The notes under the pieces: model-generated | Databases searched by the model: none | What the model was told of the DNA's origin: nothing | The model's input: only the letters and a program-made list of their open reading frames with translations | In this document: positions 37,101-43,865 of the stretch, one piece after another | Layout: each line of letters starts with the position of its first letter | Position numbering within the stretch: the stretch's first letter is position 1 | Translations under genes and position numbers: made by a program | DNA from: Niastella caeni | GTDB lineage: Bacteria; Bacteroidota; Bacteroidia; Chitinophagales; Chitinophagaceae | Assembly (NCBI RefSeq): GCF_004834005.1 | Contig: NZ_STFF01000003.1 | Coordinates: 372,001 to 436,000 of the forward strand | DNA length: 64,000 nt | Direction of reading: 5' to 3'

Positions 37101-39108
37101 AAACGTTCCGGTTATGTTGTATGGGAAGCCAGTAAGGTGCTTTTAAGTATCTGTTGGGATAATAATATCCCAGCACGCCGGTGCCAATACCCAACGTATC
37201 GCCTACCGAAACATCATCACAATGACGCGAACCGAATTTGTTTATGGTATGATGATAAATGTATTTATCCAAACCCACTACGGAAGCCTCGGCGGCCGTG
37301 AGGTAGGAAATTACCTGCGACCGTTTGTCGCGGGTATTGCGAACGGCATTCGCCGCATTCAGGTCAATGCTGCCAACCTTTTTCTTTTTGTTATACCGGT
37401 TAAGGGTATTGGAAGCAATAATTGTAGGACTACTCCAGCTTCTGTGCGATAAGGCGGGCGCTACCACGTCATCGCCACCGATAGCGTCATAAAAAGCCGT
37501 TGTATTGATCGATTTTTCTGCAGGATTGCGAAAATAAGCCGCTTCAAAAAGTCCCTGGCTATTACGGAAATTGATCGTTTCGCCCATAACGTTTTCCGAC
37601 TGCCACGGTCCCGTTTGCGTATAGGAATAATTACTGTTCATGTCGGTTCCACCATGCACCACATCACCTAAACCAATATCAAGACTCACAGCATCGGTAA
37701 TTGTTTTACTGGTGATGCGGTGATCGGCGACGAAACCGATATCGCCGCGGTATGGCCTGAATGCACCACCCGTACCTTCACCCGAAATTGAAAATACGTC
37801 GTAGGTGTAGGAAGGGACTGCAATATGTGGAATGGCCGGCTTTTCCCGGTAGGATAATTCTTTTTCCCGGTTAAAGTCACTCAATGCATTGCGGTTACCG
37901 ACCATGTTCTGGTAATTCAGGTAGCCAAACACCGGAATAGCCACTGAAGTATCACCAGAGGCTATATATTCTTTTCCTCCATACCCATTGACAAAAACTT
38001 CAGGATGAGACCCCTTTACTTCATAACCCACTTTAAGCGTAACACTGGTATTCGTATTGGTCATGGGCATGGTAATAATGGGCGAGTAAGCAGGCCATGC
38101 AAAAGAGTGAGTGCCAAAGCCGGCGGAAGCACTCCTGACCCCATTCTCCCCTTTCTTTTTCTGCCATCCATTGGAATTAAGTCCTAATTGTAAAGTTTTC
38201 AGACCGGTCCTTGAATTATAAGAAGCAAATCCCCCCAGGCCGCCACCGCCGCCGCCATCATCATTGCTATTATGCCATTTGTATTGGGTAGATAAACTGG
38301 GATTAATAGAGATGCCGGTCTGTGAATTATTGGTTATAGACAAGCCCGCACTCAGGTTACCGAACGATTTTGAACCTGCACTTATAGAAGCATTTATTGA
38401 TTTCTCAACTCCCCAGCCATTATACGTATTGTGAAAGATGCCTAAACTCGCGCCAATGGTTATGCCCTTACTAACGGTATCGAAAGCGATCTGGTTATTT
38501 TTGTTGAATGCCTGAAGACCAAACAATTCAAAATCTGCTCCTACCGTTACGCCAAAATTCTTGTTGGGTTTTATTGACGACACCTTCTTCATGGTATCAG
38601 TGCCTCCATTAAAATCATCGGGCACGCCACGCATGTTGCGGGTAATGGAACCCGGGTTGATATTCCAGCCAAGCCCTACCCAACTGGCATCTTCATCCAT
38701 AGTAATGCCACTGTGGTAAGCAATATTCACCGGATAACCCCCAACATCCAGCAACGGAATATTATAACTGAAATCACCGCTGAACAGGTCAACCATGTTG
38801 TTACTGTTAACCGATGAAAACGACTGGCTCTCGGGTTGTGTGGGGCCGCCGGTGAAAACGCCATCCTTATTTTTTCCGGTAGCAGGAACACCTTCTCTCT
38901 TTACAATTGCGACTGGCGCACCGTTGCGCCCCACATTACTTAAAGCAGTGAAAGCATTGAGCGCGCCACCAGAAGAATAGCGAACGGCTGACCTTCGTGG
39001 TGCATACCAATAGCTGATCCTTTCTGCGATGGTTATCTGAACAAATGAAATACTCAACAGGAACAAGGCGATGTGTTTCTGATACCTTAAAGCTAAACTC
39101 AATAACAT
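31150..39108 (-). CDS. Giant secreted RHS-like protein with PA14 domain
   Basis: 2652 aa. A signal or anchor helix covers about residues 10-29. Residues about 105-160 contain DLFSGDFSYNIPLLDVGG and SWVGLGWNINPGSITRN, a signature of large Bacteroidota RHS/SpvB-like proteins. A PA14 domain, a putative glycan- or protein-binding beta barrel, lies at about 670-790 (RWLGRLKAPVTGIYDFGIRV, DDRCRLWMNDSILIDNW). Residues about 2425-2600 resemble a carbohydrate-binding jelly roll (HTGLYSLKVDKDS, TYFDDIRIHPYN). The chain ends in a single YD-like motif (YASFYEYDDDGTLVRVKKE). It has no toxin-like tip or immunity partner, so it is more likely a structural or targeting partner of the RHS protein at 21608-30217 than a toxin itself. 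Surface location is inferred. Confidence 0.8.
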   Translation of the reverse strand: MLLSLALRYQKHIALFLLSISFVQITIAERISYWYAPRRSAVRYSSGGALNAFTALSNVGRNGAPVAIVKREGVPATGKNKDGVFTGGPTQPESQSFSSVNSNNMVDLFSGDFSYNIPLLDVGGYPVNIAYHSGITMDEDASWVGLGWNINPGSITRNMRGVPDDFNGGTDTMKKVSSIKPNKNFGVTVGADFELFGLQAFNKNNQIAFDTVSKGITIGASLGIFHNTYNGWGVEKSINASISAGSKSFGNLSAGLSITNNSQTGISINPSLSTQYKWHNSNDDGGGGGGLGGFASYNSRTGLKTLQLGLNSNGWQKKKGENGVRSASAGFGTHSFAWPAYSPIITMPMTNTNTSVTLKVGYEVKGSHPEVFVNGYGGKEYIASGDTSVAIPVFGYLNYQNMVGNRNALSDFNREKELSYREKPAIPHIAVPSYTYDVFSISGEGTGGAFRPYRGDIGFVADHRITSKTITDAVSLDIGLGDVVHGGTDMNSNYSYTQTGPWQSENVMGETINFRNSQGLFEAAYFRNPAEKSINTTAFYDAIGGDDVVAPALSHRSWSSPTIIASNTLNRYNKKKKVGSIDLNAANAVRNTRDKRSQVISYLTAAEASVVGLDKYIYHHTINKFGSRHCDDVSVGDTLGIGTGVLGYYYPNRYLKAPYWLPIQHNRNVFFDWEKWTPYWLDKGGYPQIKIDRKFPNDNFTVRWLGRLKAPVTGIYDFGIRVDDRCRLWMNDSILIDNWRPGSGPDWTTVKVNLVKDHFYNLRIEYIELGGDGHAIMQFAWRRPDQPNRPFNRVNKDTVDGKYLYPPTFVDTAIIDEVITREDRVNNFRKSSHISEVDVLNPDGRRYVYGIPVYNIVQKETSFSVNKDGEENTQTGMTAYSGTENSTQNNSGKQGYYSRQETPAYAHSFLLTGILSPDYVDVTGNGISDDDLGDAVKFNYAKSAGIASPFEWRAPYNDSANYNEGLKTYNRDDKAHYISGKKEMWYLHTIESKTMIATFTLQHREDLLEISESGIKSNRDKAFCLKKIDLYSKADFLAHGTSATPVKTVHFEYSYELCRGINRYGNNAGNDSGKLTLKKIWFTYNGNDKGKLNPYIFYYHNNNPRYTTNANDKWGTYKDPAQNPGATTGNPLNNADYPYALQDSSLAAYNAAAWTLDSIKLPSGARIKVKYESDDYAYIQNRRAAQMMELAGFGSNTAGPNSDRLYSPTDLSLGNIDYRYVYVKVPVAVSTKQELFARYLNGMSKLYFRLFMKMPPTDKYGTGSEYVPCYAQPDTASANWYGLTSDPNVIYIKIAGVNNDGDGPGSLSPLAQAAINYLRLNLPSKAYKDSEPGDNLNALEVVRMMVPQLADVSNMLLGFNKSARLKNWVSHTTLSRSYVRLNCPSLKKLGGGLRVKSILIYDHWNAMTKKKETVFGQQYDYTTLQSVNGKDTRISSGVAAWEPVIGAEENPFHLPIEYQEKVSMLGPASGQYSEEPLGEAFFPGASVGYSKVRVRSIHTDKTRSANGYSETRFYTTYDFPTTWDWSMFDGDTKKRYKPVLRNFLRLDAKSFLSISQGFKVELNDMNGKLRSEASYGETDPVHPVSYTENFYRVDNGNVAFKHLNNVVTTIDPYGNIDTAATIGKDIELMADMRDQTSVSIGANIHLNSDMFTVAALPAVIPTLLNLAQKETTRFRSAAMTKVIYRYGIIDSVVHIEKGSKVSSENLVYDAETGDPLLIRTRNEFNDSMYQFTYPAHWVYKGVEPAYKNIGAILNHLEVRNGKIINGTNGNDSLYLAAGDELLVYSKETISTTGCTTNAFATFPDRYKLWVIDSNSVRGGEQRLFLVDKNGTPFSGNDITLKVVRSGRRNMNGAVGSVASLKSPLVRDGEGKYRLVFDTATRVISAGASEMQQYWKVADKRKSDLTKDCVPTSSDSARFEAEACSCMKPFFDYLITSQQLFVRGFGQRKTIGQLVNEANLNVSGCPILQENLNSYFSPVSADPNGSIYTCRIGNVELNLVRRRASMESFFNLTSSSCTSEGVVFKNPNVVIQQPDTVTVRIAPDFSASLLSMQNCPTFRDSLTLTDSVSDRLLVETNLDLGGFERNAIAIMRFNNIRHLPDAANILSAKLILQADQRGHHTLWPNANSVNPVDTLSISLATPGWYPKVPIDTFHSEALNSDWHKEVGRTVPFQNDTIDVKEYLEGYRNYTYASRSFILTQGSQDFHKDVSDTAGMPGYLQSGYGNYYSTYYSQRHADSAKWPVMEVTYVVLPAEPDTMGAVLRYNSTLQCTDINSALCYSAVTDTTVNPYQYGILGNYRPLRSYVYYSRRMESDPLQPVNIRTNGAIKDFAPFWILQGNRWAPSYDTTRWVWNSEITMFNRKGFELESKDPLGRYNAGIYGYGLSMPVAVLQNSHFQEGAYEGFEDYGFETNNCDNTCPVARSFDFSAYKSYLSTAQVHTGLYSLKVDKDSLYSISASLQPAADTTEAQLTSALASDACGTKFKGMLASKNTILPNFSPIPGKRVIVGGWVKEDNSCLCKGYTRNHILVGFVEGGNVTSIQLTPSGNLVEGWQRYEAVVDIPANATQMTVTLQASDSAATYFDDIRIHPYNAQMRSYVYNSVNLRLMAELDENNYASFYEYDDDGTLVRVKKETERGIQTIKESRSALLKEEQ

Positions 39109-39163
39109 AATGCTGGGGTATATTAAGTGGGTACTATTTTTTATTGTTGGCTTTGTCCATTGG

Positions 39164-39183
39164 CCCTGAGCGAAGTCGAAGGG
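39164..39183. repeat. Dispersed CTGAGCGAAGTCGAAG-type motif
   Basis: A 20-bp copy (CCCTGAGCGAAGTCGAAGGG) lies in the 79-bp gap between two operon genes. The tandem array at 3511-3618 is built from a related word. I recall such motifs as common intergenic repeats in Bacteroidota genomes. Confidence 0.7.
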
Positions 39184-39187
39184 TTGC

Positions 39188-40291
39188 TTATTGCCTATTC
39201 ACGGTAAACTTCACGCTCCAGTTTTCATTACGGCTACTGGCAAACCGGAACAGGTATACTTTATTAGATTGTAGCCTGTTATTCTTCCTCAACGGCACCT
39301 GCAACTGGTTTTGACCGTATTTCACTGCCAGTTCTCCTTCCTGCACCACCGGGTTACCGGCTTCCTCTATGCTGGTGATGGTATATTTTATAGTTGTATC
39401 TGCTGCTGCATTATCATAGGTGATGCGCAATACATTACCGGCAGTGGCAATGACGGCATCCTGCGTACGTTTCATTGCTACATACGGCACTTCTTTCTCG
39501 GTTACCAAACCGGGTTTAACTTTTGACACTTTGAATGTCCAGATATCACTAAGGGCAACGGGTTTACCACTGTTCATGGCCACCACCCGCCAGGCATATA
39601 TCCTGCCGGTATCGAGCGACCGCGATGAGGCCGGATAATTCCAGAACAGGTCTTTCGTATATACAGAAGCGTTCAAAGGAATATTCTGTTGAATGGCGTC
39701 CGCTTTACCCTGGCCAGGCAATACTTCAACCAGGACCATTGCATAACCCAGGTCGTTGAAAAGACCGATCGGCGTAGGCGGCAGCCACGTAAACTGCGGA
39801 TAAGGCGTTATTAATTTATCTTCATTGGCCGGCGTGTTCAGCAAGGGCGGGCTTAACGGATCTACATTTACAGGAATGCAATTCTCTACCAGCGTTATAT
39901 TTCCTTTATCAACGCCCACCACGGTGTAACATGCCTGGTACCGGCCGGCGGGCAACATACCATTCGGATCCATATCAACGCGGGCAGCCGGAATGCTGTA
40001 GGTATACTGCACAGGCGACAGGTCACGCGCCTGCAATTGCCGGGCGCCTTTACCCAATGATACCGGCGCCGAAGTTGCAGTTATAACGGGTTGGTTCGTT
40101 TGTACATCCAGCAACACCAGGTTCACTTTTACCAACTGACTATTATTACCGGCATTCACCAGCACCAGGTTCCATAACTGATTTTTTATCAGTACACCGG
40201 CAGGTGGTACTTGTAGCGTCATGCTAACCTGCGCATAAGAGGTAAACACGCCTGCCAACAGTAAACTAAAAAGCATCCATTTTCTATACAT
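39188..40291 (-). CDS. Secreted Ig/fibronectin-III-like surface protein
   Basis: 367 aa. The signal peptide ends near residue 20 (SYAQ). The mature protein is entirely beta-rich. An N-terminal module (LVLVNAGNNSQLVKVNLVLL, RYQACYTVVGVDKGNI) is followed by an FN3-like module introduced by LNTPANEDKLITPYPQFTWL and containing RIYAWRVVAMNSG, and then a third beta module. No catalytic motif is visible. The gene starts 10 bp downstream of the barrel-like protein and precedes the 2652-aa protein, so the three are very likely co-transcribed. A structural or anchoring role on the surface is inferred. Confidence 0.55.
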   Translation of the reverse strand: MYRKWMLFSLLLAGVFTSYAQVSMTLQVPPAGVLIKNQLWNLVLVNAGNNSQLVKVNLVLLDVQTNQPVITATSAPVSLGKGARQLQARDLSPVQYTYSIPAARVDMDPNGMLPAGRYQACYTVVGVDKGNITLVENCIPVNVDPLSPPLLNTPANEDKLITPYPQFTWLPPTPIGLFNDLGYAMVLVEVLPGQGKADAIQQNIPLNASVYTKDLFWNYPASSRSLDTGRIYAWRVVAMNSGKPVALSDIWTFKVSKVKPGLVTEKEVPYVAMKRTQDAVIATAGNVLRITYDNAAADTTIKYTITSIEEAGNPVVQEGELAVKYGQNQLQVPLRKNNRLQSNKVYLFRFASSRNENWSVKFTVNRQ

Positions 40292-40301
40292 AAGAGCCTG
40301 T

Positions 40302-42587
40302 TCAAAAAGTTTTAAAATAAGTAGCCCTGCCGGTATTATTCGGCACGAGTTGTTTATTCATGCCCGGGATAAATCCTTTATCGGCTGAAAATTGTATTTG
40401 GCCTAATTTGGGGATCTGCAAGGTTGTTTCAGCAGAATAACCCAGCTGATCTATATTGAAAACCGTTTGCCGGTTGTATTTGATGCCTGCTCCCAATGAA
40501 ATATACTTGTTGATGTTATACAGCGCTCTTCCTTCCAGCGTGTACAGTTTGTAATCCTGGTTGAAGGCGCCGGATGCATTGGCCTGCAGGGTAAGCTGTT
40601 GCAGGAAAAAAGACTGGCTTAACAACAGATTCTTTGTATTAAAATATACAAAGCCCGAATCGGTTGACCGGTTATAGAACTGCGTATACACCAGGGAAGA
40701 ATTCATCATCAACTGCCGTACGTTATAAGAATGTGTAACGTTACCGGTCAATGTATAAAAGAGATTTTCCTGGTATTGCCCGTCACCCAGTTTGGTGATC
40801 TGGCTGCTGGGGAAATATCCTACTGAAACCACCGGCCATTTCGCCCGGCGCCACGTTGCCTGCACACTTTTAAAAACGGTAGTGCTTTTATATTGACTAC
40901 CTATGAATGGATTACTGAAATCATTGGTATTGGCGCCCAATGTCAATGTCAATTGCCGTTTAAAGAACAATTGCTGCACGTGCGCGCTCCAGGCGGTTTG
41001 TGCAGAACCATCGGTGAAGGTGCTGAACGATTGAAAATTGGCGCCCAGTCTTTTGAAGGTACCACGCACCGTGGTTTGTGTTTTCGGAAAGAAGCCATCC
41101 GCTTTCAATGAATAGGCCTCATTGTGGCGGTTGCTCATTTCCAGCATCTGCGATGGCAGACTGCTTTTGCCTGCTGAGTCCAGCGCATATACCGGGTAAG
41201 ATGATTTGGCCACTTCGGCCGTCAACATAATATTTTTGGTAAGCCGGCAGGTCCCTTCCAGTGTAAAACCCATTAAGGCCGAAGAAGGCGTTTGCACCGC
41301 TACAGGTTGCGATGGTCCCTGTGATGTATCTACGGTACCGGCATTGTATAGCTGCCGGCGGCCGCCGAACCAGGTAAAAATAATATTGTTGCCGTCCTTC
41401 AATCCTCTTCCATATCGTAATACGGTCAGGTACTGGCCGGATTGCTTTGGTCCTTTTACAATAAAATCGCGAAAACGATAATCAACACTGCCGGTGGCTA
41501 CTGCATAATAGGCATCAGGATTGTATTCTGCCTGAAACCCGTTCACCGAAATATTCTTTGCAGATAACTCAGAATAGTTCACCACACTTCTTCCTATGCC
41601 AAAAGAGCGAATAGCCATTAAAGTTTTATAGCCTTTAGGCAAAATGGAATCCCCAATATGGTGGTCTGCCATGATCTCTTTCAGCTTAGCCGGGCTTTTT
41701 GCCTGTTCAATATCACTACACACCTTGCGTATCGCTTCCTGCGTTTGTCCCTTGGCCGTTTTGATCATTTGCTGTAAAACCACTACCCGGTTACGCAATG
41801 AATCGGCCTGCTGCTTCTTCAGGGTGTATTGCTGGTAAATGGAATTCGAATCCAGGTCGAGCCGGGCCAGCAAAGAATCTTTAACGGCTGGAACTTCTAC
41901 TGTGGGCAACCTGAAAGTGCTATCCATTTTACCTTTCAGGGAATCCCGCATTTTCCGTTCTCTTTCTTCTACCATTTTTTGTATCAGCCCGGGATTCTTT
42001 ATCCAGCCCTCCAGCATCTTCAATTTCTTAATAGCAAGATCCAGTTCGTGCTGAAGGCTGTCGGGAACTTTGGGTGATGGTAAAGAAGCCAGGAACTTTT
42101 CCCGCACCTGTGTTTTGATCTTTTGTGTGAACTGTGTATTGTTATAGTTCAAATTAAGATCAGAAAAATTCCGGAACAGGTTTGAATTGCTGAACCGGTT
42201 GGTAAGGTATACCCGCATGGGATATTGCCCCTTTACAGTGATATCGAGGTACGTTTGAATAGTATGCTGGTAAACATGCTGCTCATTGAAAGGTGTATCT
42301 ATATTAGAATAATAATTAACGTTGTACATGACATTGCCATGCACCTGTAAGAATGGGATCCGTTGTGGTTTTGCGGGCTCAACCATCTTTACGGGTTCTT
42401 TCATCACGGGAACATATACATAAGCATAGACGGGTATTCTGACAACCGTTTTACAACCACGGTGCTCCAGGAAATAAGTCGTGGGCTCATCATTTTCCAG
42501 GTCTGCAGATGAATCTGTTTTTATCTGGTTAAATGCCGTTAACCAGCTACACAAAACAATCAATATGGTCCCTATCCACTTACGCAA
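40302..42587 (-). CDS. Outer-membrane beta-barrel-like protein with periplasmic coiled coil, first gene of the RHS operon
   Basis: 761 aa from a TTG start; a stop lies five codons upstream and no ATG precedes the signal peptide (RKWIGTILIVLCSWL). Residues about 65-170 are beta-rich. Residues about 180-320 are charged and helical, probably coiled coil (EERERKMRDSLKGK, LKKQQADSLRNRVVVLQQMI). From about 360 to the end, alternating amphipathic strands suggest an outer-membrane barrel (SVDYRFRDFIVKGP, QLTLTLGANTNDF), ending in Phe as barrels often do. I recognise no named family. It opens the minus-strand operon that includes both giant RHS-like proteins and is a candidate surface anchor or export channel for them. 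Confidence 0.55.
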   Translation of the reverse strand: MRKWIGTILIVLCSWLTAFNQIKTDSSADLENDEPTTYFLEHRGCKTVVRIPVYAYVYVPVMKEPVKMVEPAKPQRIPFLQVHGNVMYNVNYYSNIDTPFNEQHVYQHTIQTYLDITVKGQYPMRVYLTNRFSNSNLFRNFSDLNLNYNNTQFTQKIKTQVREKFLASLPSPKVPDSLQHELDLAIKKLKMLEGWIKNPGLIQKMVEERERKMRDSLKGKMDSTFRLPTVEVPAVKDSLLARLDLDSNSIYQQYTLKKQQADSLRNRVVVLQQMIKTAKGQTQEAIRKVCSDIEQAKSPAKLKEIMADHHIGDSILPKGYKTLMAIRSFGIGRSVVNYSELSAKNISVNGFQAEYNPDAYYAVATGSVDYRFRDFIVKGPKQSGQYLTVLRYGRGLKDGNNIIFTWFGGRRQLYNAGTVDTSQGPSQPVAVQTPSSALMGFTLEGTCRLTKNIMLTAEVAKSSYPVYALDSAGKSSLPSQMLEMSNRHNEAYSLKADGFFPKTQTTVRGTFKRLGANFQSFSTFTDGSAQTAWSAHVQQLFFKRQLTLTLGANTNDFSNPFIGSQYKSTTVFKSVQATWRRAKWPVVSVGYFPSSQITKLGDGQYQENLFYTLTGNVTHSYNVRQLMMNSSLVYTQFYNRSTDSGFVYFNTKNLLLSQSFFLQQLTLQANASGAFNQDYKLYTLEGRALYNINKYISLGAGIKYNRQTVFNIDQLGYSAETTLQIPKLGQIQFSADKGFIPGMNKQLVPNNTGRATYFKTF

Positions 42588-43128
42588 GAAGAAGCTTATT
42601 TAGTTTATATATCTACGAATTGAGCAGAAGATGCCTGTCCTATACCTATAATTATAAGCAATAACAGGAATAATATAATCCAAAAAATAGAAGGATTGGG
42701 TAACAGTGATTAAACCGAATTCCTAAGTCGATAATAATTCAAATAAAACAATAGGTAGACGTTGGGACTTATTATAGCAACTAGAATGACTGGAATAATT
42801 AGCAGTAAAAAGACAAGTCTGGGCTTTTTGGTTACAAATCATAAACAGCGTTTGGTTGGGTTTTAAAAATGGATCTACTTTTTCCCTTGGAGTGTGTTGC
42901 TATGAGGCAAATATACAATACCAAATGACAGACGTGCAAATTTCCTGTTATATTTTAATTACCAAGTTAGGCACAATTGCACACGGAGTCAACTAAATGT
43001 CGGATAATGATTAAAGCAAAGCATCAGTTTAAATTAATTAAACATGCATTTTCCTGATTTTCACATGATTTAGTAGCTGAATTCAAGGGAACGCCAAAAC
43101 CCCGTACATATAATAATAGTCAATAAAA
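42588..43128. other. Upstream region of the RHS operon
   Basis: AT-rich with no convincing gene. It probably holds the promoter of the minus-strand operon. Confidence 0.45.
42908..42940 (-). promoter_or_regulatory. Possible Bacteroidota-type promoter for the RHS operon
   Basis: On the minus strand TTTG (42937-42940) is followed after 21 bases by TATATTTG (42908-42915), which fits the Bacteroidota -33 TTTG / -7 TAnnTTTG pattern with slightly wide spacing. The start codon is 320 bp downstream, which would imply a long leader. The motif can occur by chance in AT-rich DNA. Confidence 0.3.
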
Positions 43129-43168
43129 CAAATAACCCGCTCCCCGGCCAGGCCGGAACGGGTTATTC
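43129..43168. terminator. Strong GC-rich hairpin
   Basis: Outer arms ATAACCCG and CGGGTTAT and inner arms CCGGCC and GGCCGG form a long stem with a small internal loop. It follows the stop of the fibre-like C-terminal remnant (43182-43259, minus strand) and so would be that gene's old terminator. Confidence 0.5.
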
Positions 43169-43181
43169 ATGGCTTTTTTAT

Positions 43182-43259
43182 TTACTTCCATTTTACCCAA
43201 ACAGCGCCATTGCTTACAAGTTCGATCGTTGTCTGGTTTACAAATGCAAAGAACCCGCC
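43182..43259 (-). pseudogene. C-terminal remnant of a fibre-like protein
   Basis: The frame reads FFAFVNQTTIELVSNGAVWV then KWK and a stop. This resembles the ends of the fibre proteins at 7510-9240 (IEVYSNGSQWFTK) and 9286-10377. A stop lies just upstream, so only about 25 codons are left. Confidence 0.4.
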
Positions 43260-43692
43260 TTATGACGGGTCCTTTTCCGTTTAGCTGTCCACCGCAGCAG
43301 ACTTACAATGCATTCATGGCTATTATGCTATAAAGGATAATGGTTGTAATGGCCAAACCCCTAAGGTTTGAGAATACACTACGCCTCCGGGATAGTCAAT
43401 GTGCTAATTAGCTAATGTGTTAATATGCTAATATGCGAATTGGGCAATGATATACTGAGAATAGCAATCGTCAGCAACAGCGCCACACAGGCAATTATAA
43501 TTAACGAAACAACCCATTTCAATGTGCGATCATTAATCGGTTGTTTATATATGTTATTGTTAAATATATTCCTGATCATTGCTGATGGTTTACTTTCACA
43601 ATTGCTCCATCATACCAAGAACTATACCATCTCTTGTAATGTGTACAAATCAAATACTACTATCGTGAATGGCCAATAGTGCATTGGCCAGT

Positions 43693-43803
43693 AGCTAGTA
43701 GTAAATGGCTAGTAGAGGATTTTTATTCGTCACTCACTATATCTGCAATCTTCACGCATTTCTTGCCTTTCCCTACTCGCCACTTACTACTCACCACTAG
43801 CTT
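43693..43803. repeat. CTAGTAG-family hairpin element, copy 1
   Basis: The left arm is CTAGTAGTAAATGGCTAGTA-like and the right arm consists of CTACTCGCCACTTACTACTC words. The core reads TTTTATTCGTCACTCACTAT, which recurs in the copies at 48564-48672, 53755-53906 and 59718-59838. It lies upstream of the cyclase/TPR gene. Confidence 0.75.
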
Positions 43804-43865
43804 TTCCCCCACTCGTCATATACTTCTCTTCCTACTTTCCACATATTACTTAAATTGCATACTGT

